Below, one piece after another: positions 26,691 through 38,730 of a stretch of DNA of 64,000 nt. Every line of letters starts with the position of its first letter. Position 1 is the stretch's first letter. This DNA comes from Cucumis sativus (lineage: Eukaryota > Streptophyta > Magnoliopsida > Cucurbitales > Cucurbitaceae): the NCBI RefSeq assembly GCF_000004075.3, contig NC_026659.2:21284272-21348271 (forward strand), written 5' to 3'. Under the pieces are notes generated by a model that did not search any database, was not told where the DNA came from, and was given only the letters and a program-made list of their open reading frames with translations. The translations under genes and the position numbers were made by a program.

Positions 26691-27960
26691 AGTGTGCTAC
26701 TGACGAAACTTCTGTTTTTGGCATTCCAAGGCTTTTGCCCGTTCCAGTACTTAGCAGAACTTGCATGATCGTACATAACATTGCGTGATATTTCATTTAA
26801 TGGCATGTTAGCCCACTAACCTAGCCCCTGCTGGTTCCTTTTGGCAAATGCTGACCCTTCAGGTGTTTCGCTGGCAGGTTTTGCACGACTGAGTCAGTAC
26901 TCTATATTTTATTATTGAGAAGATGGACATCATTGATTGGCCCATTTCATTGTATCCTCTATTAAAAGGCAGAAATCAGGAAGATCCGGGTCGCATCCTC
27001 TATATGTGCGTATGCACATAGCTGTGCTATCTCTTTGTAAATGCATGCTTTTGATTTACAACTTGTTAGCTATAGAGATCTGTTGGGGGATGATTGAGAA
27101 GTTCCAACTCCATCTTTCAAGGATAATGTTTGTATCTTGTGGTTTGTTTAGAGTATATGTTGTTGAATCCTTGATTGACAAAGTAACTCAAGCGTAAAAA
27201 TAAATTTAATATTATATTTGCGTAATTAGAGATTCAAATTCAATAGTGTTGAGGGTTGAAAATGGGATAATTTGGTCATCTACTTTTGAGCTCAAGAGAC
27301 AAAAGTTTTTTGTAATTATTCGTTAAGTCTTATTTGGATGTTTGTGTAGTCTTTCATTTTTCCTAATGGAAACAATAAGAGATATGACGAGTAAGAAACA
27401 CTGCACAAAAGCTCTTCTATAAGAATACACTGATTGTACGGAAAGAGGAAGTAATTAAGGATTTCCAAGATCATATAAAGCTCTAACTATTCAACTGCAA
27501 TCCAAGTTTTCATGATCAAACAACAATATTACATAATTGATGAGAATTGAATGTACAAAAAATACGTGGGAATAAAGACAATTAGGTCATTTTCAAGAAT
27601 ATATTCGGTACCTCCAGCAGAAAAAAGATCACATGCAATGCAATAAGATTTATTGTCATCCAGAGCTCGATTCCAACTCAAACCCCGATAAGATGACCGT
27701 AAAATTTATCGGAGTGGATCAGAAACACATCATGAAAGTTAAAAGAAATTAAGAACTATTCATCAGTTGGAATTTGCACAAACAAATAATTCCATACATA
27801 CTGGTAGGGATTCTCGACTCGCAATTTGAATTAGAATACGAATTCGATCGGCCAATCTCTGAAAGTTTTAGAGTTTGTTTGACAACATTTGCAAACGGAA
27901 CTTCTCCATCTTTCCACGTCGATCTATCCATTTTCTTTTGCGTCGAAAACGGTATTTACA
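26690..27960. repeat. Duplicated non-coding module A, copy 1
   Basis: Blocks of this stretch recur in the same order at 32570-34025. They include gcatgatcgtacataaca, gcatgttagcc, a tgctgac word, tggcaggttttgca, a gagtcag word, catttcatt...tcctcta, then gttaagtcttatttgga, a gagctcgattccaact block and tttatcggagtggatc. No ORF is shared between copies. The first part holds RY-like (catgc) and GCN4-like (tgagtca) words ahead of a TATA-like region, so an old promoter or non-coding transcript duplication is possible. Confidence 0.65.
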
Positions 27961-29060
27961 AATTGTATTATAGTTTTAAAAATGAAAACAAAATTATATT
28001 TTATATTTTTAAATATTTGTTTTCTCGTTTATTAAAAGATTGATTATAATTTAAGTCGTCTAATCTATCATTTTGCATTTATCACTGTATCTTCTATCAC
28101 TATAGTATATCAATAATTATTGATGATAGAATTTGTTATAGCTTATAAATATTTTGTAAAATTTATTATTTTCTTTTTTTAAATTCTATTAATTCTTTAT
28201 CTGTGAATGTAATTTTTATTTAAAAAATTAGTTAGATAGTAAGTTTTTTAAAACTTTTATAGTTGGATAAAATCTCTCAAAAACATTCCTAAATAATCTC
28301 TATTCTATGTCATTTCATCAAAAACATAAAACTAATTTTAGTTATAAACACAAGTAGTGAATTCTTGCTTTGTAATTTAATCTAAAATATTTATATAATT
28401 ATTATTTTATAATATTATATAATTTACTATACATTACGTAGATTACACATTTATTAAAAATGATGAATTGAGTTTATAAACATTACATATTGTATTTCCA
28501 GATGTTTTTATTACGTATAAAATACAATTTTGAATTTTAAAAATGTAAAACTCAAATTCTATATACAAAACTTAAAAGTATAGTTTTCACAATTTGCACC
28601 CTTTGGATTACATGATTTGAAAATAATCTTTAGAAATAGAATCCAAATTGCTAGTCAAACGTATATTTATTGAACTCAATGAATGTGAAAACATCACACA
28701 AAGTATGTATTTTCTACCAAATAGGCTCTAGACTTGTTAATTTATCGAAAGTAATTTAAATTTAAATTCTTACCTTTTTGAAAGCAATTTCAATGTTACT
28801 AAAATCCATTATGAAAGATGTATCATACAAATTTTATGAAAAATTTAGTAATTGAAGCGATGAAAAATATTTACAAAATATATATATAGCAAATATCACA
28901 CTCATCCATTTATGATAAACCATGCGGTAGACTACTATTTGTATTTATTTATATCATGATAGACACAAATAGTAGTCTATCTTCATCTATTGTATTCTAT
29001 TAGATATAGATTATGATATTTTGTTATATTTGTGAATATTTTATCAAAATAAAATGATTG
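27960..29060. other. AT-rich spacer with partial palindromic repeats
   Basis: Fragments related to the palindromic repeat families occur at about 28080-28150 and 28870-29045; the latter carries gtagactactatttgta opposite acaaatagtagtctatc. No gene is seen. Confidence 0.5.
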
Positions 29061-29310
29061 AATTTAAAATTTAAAATTTGGATTTAGGTTTCAAATAATG
29101 GTCAATACTAAATACATTTGAAGAAGCCACCATTGAAACATGTACGTTTTAAGAGTCCATTCTATCATAAATAAATGCAATTTATGGATATGTGTTTTTG
29201 GCAATATAAACATGCTCAATCTGCATTTTCTTCTTCTTACATACTAATCAAAGTATTTTCATTCTTTCGAACCAATACAGAAATATTTTTTCTTTTTCAA
29301 GGAACAAAAT
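29060..29310. repeat. Duplicated non-coding module C, copy 1
   Basis: Words such as tttgaagaagccacca, tttttggcaatataaac, ttcttcttacatacta and gaaccaatacagaaat reappear diverged at 36690-36830, again directly after a palindromic repeat. An open frame of 147 codons (29175-29618) starts inside it. Its N-terminal third is not open in the second copy, so I do not treat it as a gene. Confidence 0.55.
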
Positions 29311-30100
29311 CAATCAAATTACAAAAGTGTATGAATGAACATATAGCCAAACCAAAACCATTTAGGATAAGGAGAAGAAAGAATTGTAGACTCTCTCAAT
29401 CCTTCCAACGCTTTATTTGCATGCAATACAATGTACTAGCACATTCTAACAAGGACGTATACGAGAAAATGAGACAACACCCAATATTTCGCCTCTATCT
29501 TAGCCTCCTCAAGATAAAAGAAGACTTTAGAAGAGTCTACAACAACGTCGTTCAACATATTGATAACATCGAAGCAATAAGACTAGCTATACCAAAATAT
29601 TTGATACACTTATGGTAGACAAAGTCTCAAGCCCAAAGCAAAGGAGCTTCACCTTCTGGCATCTTGGAGGACAAACTGTAACGACTCAAAATTTTCATAA
29701 CCCAAGCTATAATCATTACTAATCTAATTATCTTAACTTTCTAAAATAATAGTAGAAACATAAACCAAACAGTTCTCATATGGCCGATCACATGTCTTTT
29801 TTGTCGCTTGCTAACTTGCCATTTTCTTTACCTTTGCCTGAAAATTTAAACATAGAAAATGGTGAGTATAAAGATACCCAGTAGGGGACTCACTACTGGT
29901 CCAGCTGGGTGAATAATTGCTAACTTCTTATTTACGAGGTAGCTCTAAGTCATATCAATCTTGTGATTTCGTAGGAACACACCAGTCATAAAGTGAACCT
30001 AAAAGTATGCTTGACAGTCAATTAGTCATCAATATTAGTTGAAAGGTGATGATTTCGAAGGATACAATACATGCAGGGTACATTAACCTGATAGCCAAAA
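29310..30100. other. Unassigned intergenic sequence
   Basis: About 29330-29620 is open on the plus strand (codons for a Lys/Arg-rich segment then HPIFRLYLSLLKIKED), but no family is recognised and no exon context is visible. From 29,620 to 30,100 I see nothing identifiable. Confidence 0.3.
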
Positions 30101-30430
30101 CTAACAACTAAAATTTAAGATAAAACACGTGAATGAATTTACCAACACAAGTGAATCTCGAAACACATGTATATGACCTTTAGTCCCTTTGTCATATTCT
30201 GTTTCATATTATCGTACACAACTCTAAAAAATATATATATAATATGTGTGAAGGACAACGATATAAAATAAAATTTAAAGAAAACGAGAATCTTTAGAAT
30301 AAGAAATCTTAAAAAAAAAAAAATGAAAAAGAAAGGATACCACAATTGAAAGGCCCCAACAAGATGAGAAAAATTCTCAACTTAATCTGTCGTGAAACTC
30401 TCTTAATCAACTAATATTGTTCAAGTTAAA
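30100..30430. repeat. Duplicated non-coding module B, copy 1
   Basis: Shared order with 31050-31410 and 35850-36185: gtgaatctcgaaacaca, a tttagtccctttgtcat word, an atataaaataaaattt word, acgagaatc, an A/G-rich run, tgaaaggccccaacaa and gtgaaactctcttaatcaa. No reading frame is maintained across copies. Confidence 0.7.
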
Positions 30431-31049
30431 TTGTTTCATAAAAGTTGTAGAAAAATAATTGTTAGAAAAATTGAATGAATTAAAATTTAAATATATATAT
30501 GAAGATCAATATTATAATTATAATATATATTTATTTAAATGGTTAAGAAATTATAAGTTAGAATCTAAAATCTAATACTATATATCAGTTTTCACAGGTT
30601 GATTATAATTTTAGAAGTGATTTTCTTATATTAATTTAATTGAACATACTCATTTAAGATGTTTCTAAAATCACTTCCTACAATTACAAACTCAATCCCA
30701 AGCAGATCAGGCTAATGTATATTATTAAACAAAATGAGTATGTTTAATTAAAACATGTTTCATTAAAAAAAGATTCGATCGAATTTATTAAGTTCATATT
30801 GACTAAATTAAAAAAAAGATCGATACAGAGCAATTTGATTAACAACCCTACTTCTTAAAAGATACAAGAAACATCAAAATTAACTCCTCGTTACAAATTA
30901 CACGAACGTTTCATAGTAATTTTAGAAATGATAAAATTGATTTAACAATTTGATAATTACTTGCAAATATCCCCTTCACAAATAAAGACAAGTTTCTCAT
31001 TATTCGTTTGAGATCCTTTTTCCTTTTTTCCTTTTTGTATTCCCTTCCA

Positions 31050-31410
31050 AAGTTTATTAAGATAAGTAAATCTCGAAACACATATATTATCTTTTGTCTT
31101 TTATCATTTTGTTTTATTATATTTTACAAAATTTCTAGAACAAATATATAATAATATGTGTAAAAGATTTTTCAAAGATATAAAATAAAATTTGAGGAAC
31201 ACGAGAATACGAAAATTATTAGAATGACAAGCATTTATAAAAAAAAATATTAAAGAAGAAAAAGAAAAGGTACCACTATGGAAAGGTCCTACCAACAATG
31301 GCGTATTTAATATAAATCGACAAGACGAGAAAATTTTCAAACTTAACACATCGTGAACTCTCTTAATCAAAAATAAAACTTCCGTGAACACCCACGAAAA
31401 GACATAAAAG
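31050..31410. repeat. Duplicated non-coding module B, copy 2
   Basis: Second copy of the 30.1-kb module: taaatctcgaaacacat, gatataaaataaaattt, cacgagaatac, ggaaaggtcctaccaac and gtgaactctcttaatcaa in the same orientation, about 0.95 kb downstream of copy 1. Confidence 0.7.
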
Positions 31411-32570
31411 GCCAACTGTATGCAAGCTGTGTCCTAAGGTTTTAAGTTAAATCTCACAAATTTTCCATCATTACATACTCACAAAAATAAGGTTAAATTT
31501 AGCGATCCTTTCAAAAACTCACTTCGTTTGAAGCTATTTTAGGTTTTAAAATAATTGATATTAGTTTTGATAATCCAAAAACGGGCTATAAAAAAGAGTA
31601 AAATTAAATAGTATTCGTGGTAATTTAGTTAAAAATAAAATATTTGATAAAGTATTTAATTATATTAATGAATTTTTTTCTTATTATTTAATCACATGTG
31701 AACTAAAATAAGCCTATTATATAAACTATTTAATGAACTTTTAAGTTATTAGTATATATATCTTCGAAATTTTATATATTGTTAACTTCAACTAATATTG
31801 TTCCATCTAATTATTGAGTGAATTTGTTAGATTAATTAATTAATAATTTTATTTGCCAAGCAGCAATTGAAGATTTTTCTAAAAATCCAAAAAGAAAGTC
31901 TACATCTATTATAAACATAATGAAAATAAGAATGAAATCAAGTCATCACACTTCATTATATTTATTTTCAAATCCCATTGAATATAATTTTTAGAATTTT
32001 GATTTAATAGTTCATATTATATTTATTTTCTCTTTGCGGTTATCCAAAATTAATTTATCTAGCTACTATACATAATTCTTCACCTAATATAATGGTTAAA
32101 GACGTTAAGTAGTATTTTTGGTTGATTTTGCACACCCCACCTATCGAAGTAGCTAGATGCTCTCTAACTTAACAGATATATACATATATAAACTCTCAAC
32201 CAAGCATTCAAAGTTTTGAACCTCCACAAACCAAAGCATTACACTTAAAAAAAATTGTATGGATAATATATATCACATGGCTTAGAGATGGAACGTTAAG
32301 AGTCCGATAATATGATTAAGAAATTACAAATTTTTCTTGACTCAATCATAAGTTAAGTGTGTTTGGCTTGAACAAATCCTATACCATTGGACGACAACAT
32401 CCTAACTAAAACATTTTTCTATAAAACATGTGAGTTGAAGTCAAATCTTAGTTTGCACGCAAGATGATTTCTTCACTCAAGAAAGCACTCTACAAGGAAC
32501 GAGGATGATTTTATAATGCACGTAGACAGAAAATGACTTGCTAATATTATTACAAACACGTTTCCAGTTG
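31410..32570. other. AT-rich spacer, no gene seen
   Basis: This is low-complexity AT sequence without a recognisable coding exon, RNA gene or clear repeat. Confidence 0.5.
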
Positions 32571-34025
32571 GAGAGGTAAACAGAAGTACTTTTGCATGAT
32601 CTTACATAACATTTTGCATAATATATTATAAACTGCATGCACTTTACTTGCATGTTAGCCTATTAAACCCTATCCCCCCTGATGGTTACGTTCCTTTTGT
32701 TGCCATATGCTGACATTTCTTCAGTACTTCTTTGGCTGCCAGGTTTTGCATGGCCGATGAGTCAGCACTGATCTATTTTTTATTGTCCAGAAAGGGGAGA
32801 CATCGTCGATTCCCCCATTTCATTCTATATATCCTCTACAGAAGAAAGACGTAAGACGAAGAACTGAATCACATCATCTGTCTAACTGTGTGTTGTCCGA
32901 TTTGCTAGGTCGATTATATGCTGCCAGATCTATGTTAATAAAACGAAGGTCAAATTTAATATTAATATCATTCATTGTGTGTAAGTTTGTGGAGATTGAT
33001 CGTGAACAATAAAGGATCCTGGAGAAGTTTAGATTGTGTTTGGAATTGATATAGTTGAAAGGGTGATTTAAGGGGAAAAAAATTACCTGCAATTGATTTT
33101 GTAAAAGTATATTTTAAACGATGAAATTTATGTTTGGTGTAGACAAAACTTTTAAAATTAATAAAAGTGATATTTGTATATTTGGAATTGATTTTCAATT
33201 CTTATATTTTGATGGTAAAAGTTAATTTAAAGTTATTCGATTAGTAATTATATTTTTTTATTGGAGAAATAATTATTTAACTATTATTTATTGTAAAATA
33301 TTTTTAAATTCTTATGTGCAGTTGATGTTCTGCATAAGCTCATGAGTTTACAAAACATACGTAGAAAGAAAATTTAAAGACTATAATTATTTGTTTTATC
33401 AACGATTTAACTATATTTTTGTTTGAATATTTAGAATTTTAAAAATGATATCATACATTGTGAACCAACGATATTTCATTAAAAACTAAATTATATAACC
33501 GTTTTGAAACAAATTACTGATAGTCTATCACGTAACAAAATTCATTATTTATCATAGAATTCTTACAAAATCAATTTTAGTTTATAAGAGAAAAGAATGA
33601 TTTTGACTTTCTCAAAATCACTTCCAAACACATCCTTCTTTACTTGTTTTCATTTCTTCGGTTGAGCTCTATATATCATGATAAATGCTCAAGTTTTTCG
33701 TAATTACTAATTTACTTGTTAAGTCTTATTTGGAACTTTAATTTTCTAGTCTTTAATTTTTTTTCTTTCTAAAAATTTCAGGAGCTCAATTCCAACTTAA
33801 TCCTCAATGAGATTATCCTAAAATTTATCGGAGTGGATCGGAAACACAAACACGTGATAATAAGAGTTAAAACAAATAACGCTAACTATCCATCATCGAA
33901 TCACACCTTAATTGAAATTTGAATGTTGATAGCTCATCGTCTCTCCCAGTTTTAGTATTCATTTGACAACACTCGCTAATAGCACTTCTCCATGTCCATC
34001 ATCCATTTTTCTTTTGCTTTTCTTT
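32570..34025. repeat. Duplicated non-coding module A, copy 2
   Basis: Second copy of the 26.7-kb module, about 5.9 kb away in the same orientation. It contains gcatgatcttacataaca, gcatgttagcc, tgctgac, tgccaggttttgcatg, gatgagtcagca, ccatttcattctatatatcc, then ttgttaagtcttatttgga and tttatcggagtggatcgga. The words tgctgac and gtcagca form a 7-bp inverted pair about 45 bp apart. A TATA-like tatatatcc lies at about 32826. An AT-rich insertion (33,050-33,650) separates the two conserved parts. Confidence 0.65.
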
Positions 34026-34029
34026 CGGT

Positions 34030-35850
34030 TTTAGTATGAATGACCCTCTTTTTATGATTGATGCATGATTCACCCATCGTAAACCTATATGAAAGTCATA
34101 ATGCACTATTGCATTTTATAATAACTTATAGTGATGATTATGTTTCACAATCGAGATCGATCTTTTCATTTTACGTACAATGAGAAAAATAGGAAAACAC
34201 AACAATTATTCTATAATGTACAGTGTTAGGCTAGGGTTGGTTGTGTAGCCTTAAGGTGATGACTATCTCTATCACAATATACCTTATGACATCAAAGTTA
34301 CATTTGTGAGAGTGTGGGTAATCCATATTTAAAACTCAATGATTTGGCATTGTCAATATCACTTTTGCCTTATGAAAAATTGATGTTTGAAATGGTTAAA
34401 GCAATATTTAATAACCATTTAGTTCTTTTTTAATATTAAACATGTTTTATTTCATTTCTTACTACATGTTTGCTACGTAACAATAGTTGAATTTTTAATC
34501 AAATTTGAAAGATAAGATTTTAAAAGCTATTTTTCTTAATTTTTTAAAATTTAACTTGATTTTTTGTATTGCACCCTAAATTTAAAAGGAACGTATGATT
34601 AATGAACTGAGATTATATCTAAATGAGAGAGATCCTATGACCGCCTAGAAAGCATGGTGAGGGTTATCCGAATTTCGAATCTTGGACCTGGAGCATTACA
34701 TTTTTAAACTATTAATTGGGTAAAAAAATAGATAACAAAGTAAAAACTTTGGAAACGTAAGTAGCGTTTATAAGCTTTAACTTAAAAGGATAGTTGCAAA
34801 TATAGCAATTAGATTAAACATAATTAAATATACATAGCAACATTTAAAATTCACAAATATAACAAAATCTGTCAAAGTCTATCATTAATATAACATGACA
34901 AATATGCTACAAAGTCTATCACTGATAGACCATGTTGCAATCATTGGTCTACCATTGAGTCTATCAGTTTCGGAAGTCTATCACCGATAAATTTTGCTAA
35001 ATTTGTAATTTCTTAAAATATATTGTTATGTATTTAATTAATTAATTGTTGTTGTAAAGGCATTTGATTATAATTACCATAATTTAAAAATAAAAAACCA
35101 AGGGTTAGGAAAGGAACCTAAAATTTTAGCTAGACTTTTTAATTCATCAAATTTTATTTAATTTTACATTTTACGTTTATATATAAAGCAATTTCTAGGT
35201 TGATGTTAAAATTGATGTAATTGAATGATTAAAAAGTATGTTTTTCATAAAACCAATATGCAAAATTTACTAATTGAGCTTATTTTAGAATAAATTAGAG
35301 AGTGGATGATTCATACACATTTTGAATACTGATTTCGTTTATCAATCTTATGAATGGATCACTTTCAAGTGAAATAATAATATGGGATACAATAAGAAAT
35401 GATTGAACTTTATTAATTGAGCTTCTAAAAAGTTGGACCACCACCCCTTTACAATCGGGATCGTTAAAAGATCCAAACCAAATTCTCATTCATTAATAAG
35501 AAAAAATAGACTAGAATGACGATGATTTAATACAAACAAAAAACTTTCATAAAAAGTGAGATCGTTCATAGATTAGAATAGTGGGGTTATCTCTAGTGTC
35601 GAGAATGGAAAGGGGACCATTAATGTGCATGTGTGGTTGAGGTTGGTCATTGAGTTTGATGCTCGATTTGGAACCTAGAATAATGGCTTTGTTTAACGAA
35701 GTATCATTTCTAATTAAAAAACAATTATATGTTTCAAAATGATTTTGAAAATGAAAAAAACAATGATTTTAACTAGAATTACTCTACAATTATCGTCTTA
35801 AGAAATAAAACAAGTCTCTCTCGTTCTTTTCTTTTAAGCTTTTTTTTTTA
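34030..35850. other. Intergenic, with palindromic repeat copy 3
   Basis: No gene was recognised. The segment 34790-35085 is a copy of the palindromic family; the remainder is AT-rich. Confidence 0.5.
34790..35085. repeat. Palindromic MITE-like repeat, copy 3
   Basis: It contains tagttgcaaatatagcaa, tctatcactgatagacca, tctatcaccgataaattt and ttgctaaatttgtaat, matching copies at 9175, 22565, 36430 and 57510. Confidence 0.7.
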
Positions 35851-36185
35851 TTTTTTGTAATTCTCCTACGAGTTTAGTGAGACACGTGAATCTCGAAACT
35901 ATCACCCTTTGTCTTTCATCCTTTTGTTTTATTGTAGGAAAAAATATAATATGAAAATTAAAATTTAAGGGAAACGAGAATCGTATGAATGGCAATCATT
36001 TGTAAGGGGAAAGAGAAAGAGAGAGAGGTCCCACAACTGATAGACCCCACAAGCAATGACGTTATTTAATTTAATAAATCAAGAAGAGAGGAAAAAAAAT
36101 CTTAGCTTAAATCGTGTCGTGAACTCTCCTAATCAAGAATAATAATTTCGAGAATGCCCATTAAATGTCAAATATATATACATAC
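35850..36185. repeat. Duplicated non-coding module B, copy 3
   Basis: Third copy of the 30.1-kb module: acgtgaatctcgaaac, ccctttgtctttcatcc, aaacgagaatcgt, aggtcccacaactg and gtgaactctcctaatcaa. It is followed by a ta/ca microsatellite (36170-36220). Confidence 0.65.
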
Positions 36186-36429
36186 ACACACAAATATATA
36201 CACATATATATATATTATGATTTTAAGAGCAAGGTAAGTTGTCCTTTCTCAAGAGAGCATGGGGGTATTGATGCAAAACATGATGATTTGATTTACCCTA
36301 CTTCTTCATATTCACATTCTTAATTCTTTTTGCCCTATCTCCTCTTTGTTAAATACAAAATATACCCTTTTCACTCAAAATAAAAAAAAGACTATTGAAT
36401 TTAAATTTTAAAATTTGGGTTTATATTTA

Positions 36430-36690
36430 AAATATTAGCATATATATAACAATTTCTTTAAAAAAATTATAAATATAAAACAAAATTTATTAATAATAAA
36501 AGTCTTATTACTCATAGACATTGTTGAAAATATTGGTGAATCACTGATAGATCATATGAGTTTATTAGCGATAGAAGTTTATCATGGATGAATCTCGCTA
36601 TATTTGTAATTTTCTTTTAAAAAGTTGCTATCTACTTAATTATTATTTCTAAAATTACTATCTATTATAATTAGGTAATACTAAATGCAC
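36430..36690. repeat. Palindromic MITE-like repeat, copy 4
   Basis: It carries tcactgatagatcatatga, tatatttgtaattttctt and gttgctatctacttaatt. The family core is present, with diverged arms. Confidence 0.65.
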
Positions 36691-36840
36691 TTTGAAGAGG
36701 CCACCAAAGAATTTTGGGTTTGTTTTGACAATACAAACCTTTATGGTCAGTCTACTTTTCTTCTTTCTCTTATATACTAGTTATCGTAGAACTTTCATTG
36801 TTTAGAACCAATACAAAAATCTTATATGTAGTTTCGATAA
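36690..36840. repeat. Duplicated non-coding module C, copy 2
   Basis: It matches 29060-29310: ctttgaagaggccacca, gacaatacaaacctt, ttcttctttctcttatatac and gaaccaatacaaaaat. It directly follows a palindromic repeat, as copy 1 does. Confidence 0.55.
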
Positions 36841-36844
36841 AATC

Positions 36845-38730
36845 TCAAAAATGTCATCAAGAGCCAACCTATATATTAACTAGTTGGTTGAGGCATATAC
36901 TCTTGACAAAAAAAATCATATTAAAAGTATATGATTCTCACACGTTGGACTAAGAGATTGTCAACTTCAGTATAACTCAATTAATTAAGACATGTAACTA
37001 AAGAAATGAACAATGATTATGTACAACATCAATTCATTCCACATTTATAAAGAGTTGCACAAAAAAGTGTAGACCAAATAGTACTCGGGTTTTATTTTAC
37101 TTTTTAAAAGTAAGGGTGGAAAGACGTAGAAACAAAGAATAAATTTTATTATATTTATAATAAGTTAAAATTAGTATTAAAAGAGGTAGTTGGTTGAATA
37201 TATGTATTTATGTGTATATGTATATATAAACACACTAAGAAACCCAATGGGAAGGAACTAAAAATTGCAATTGGAAGACTTGAAAGAAACAAAGGGTGGG
37301 AATAAAACAAAACAAAAAACAAATTTTACGGAATGAAAAAGAAAAAAGAGGGAAATTTTGAATGCATAGGAATTGGTAGAGGAAGTAATTAAAGTAGAAA
37401 AACTAGAAGCCTTGTGTGCTTTTTGTCGATGCACTTGTCCTCATTTCTTTACCACCAAATTCAATAGCTAGTATTGTCAACATCCTAAAAAAGAACATAT
37501 TTACAAAACACACGAGACAATAATACCTTTTAGTCAATATCATTTTGTTAACCAAATCAAAGTTTGGAGAATAACTCTCTTAGAAATAAAGAAAATATGC
37601 ATACTAGTGTGGCGTCAGCCACGTGACAAAAGATTCATGGTATGAAATAGCAAGAAACAAAAAGACGTGGGTGGTGGATATCACGTCAAGGTGCAAGTTG
37701 GTAGCCAACTTTGATACATTCGAACCATAGACAATAAACGTTTGATGGAAGTATTTGGTGTATTAGAACATGAAATTAAATGCAAATGTGTCAAATTTGA
37801 AGCAATCGAATCTCCAACACAAGTAAGTCATTGCTTTGTGATATTGATTTTGTTTGAAATGAACACAGCACAGAGTAGTAATGGCATTTTAGATACTATA
37901 GATTAAGCATGCTTTAAAATTAAATTAAGGAGGAAAAGAAAAACCTAACATTGAAGAGCCATTCTTTAAGTTTTGCTTCAAGTTTTCACTAAGTTTAGAA
38001 AATGAAACTCAATGCTATCAAGAAGCTAAGTCTTCCCTGATATCTGATGGCACTAAAAAATGTGTTATCTAATATTTCTTAATTCAAAATCGTCCAATGA
38101 TTTTACGTTCTTATATATTTGGTTATTTTATAGGTCTTTCAAGCAATTCTAAAGTATAGAATTCAGTGTTGATGTTGATTTGGATCTTAATTGGACCAAA
38201 TCGAAGTCATAAGGCATGAGCTGAGGCAAAAGCGTGAAGAAAAGAGACAATTTAAGCCTCTGCCTTTCGACATTGTGCCCAGTGCTATAAGGCAGTAGCC
38301 TTACTGTCTCTAGCGCTTGGCTACATCACACTTTTATAAAAGGTACTTTCACCACCCTAGGTCATTCCAATTCTTATTCCAGTCATCTTTTGCATGATTT
38401 CTCTCTAATTTTCTCCCCTTTGTAGTTCTGCTTATGCATTTAAGAATATGCTAGCTTGGGTTCGTACGATTTTATTGTATTTCTTGACTTTTTGTGAAAG
38501 TTTAAAATAAATTTTTTTATTGTCAATTTTCAGTCCTAAATTTGTTAAAATTTATATCTTAAAACTCGTAGTTTGTAATCATATTCTATCCAATAAAATC
38601 GTTATTGAGAAATTGAATATTATAATCTTAAATCCAATAAACTAAAGTCTCGAAGCTATTTTGAATAAACTTGAACTTTATATAGAGACATAAATGTGGA
38701 TCAAGTTCAAGTATATAGGCTAAAAAGATC
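36845..38730. other. Gene-poor spacer
   Basis: No coding sequence was recognised. At 38170-38340 there is a more complex segment (ggcatgagctgaggcaaaag... ataaggcagtagcc) that looks like decayed repeat. Confidence 0.45.

Noticed and set aside
26669-26806. 45-codon minus-strand small ORF starting MPLNEISRNVMYD in module A
   Set aside because: It looked like a possible short peptide, but the aligned part of the second module copy at 32.6 kb contains stops, so it is not conserved as coding.
32695-32775. Possible microRNA hairpin around tgctgac/gtcagca
   Set aside because: Only 7 bp pair perfectly, inner pairing is weak, and neither arm matches a miRNA family I know (miR399, miR169 and miR395 considered).
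34610-34700. tRNA-like segment ending ttcgaatcttgga
   Set aside because: No acceptor or anticodon stem could be paired; no tRNA was supported anywhere in the window.
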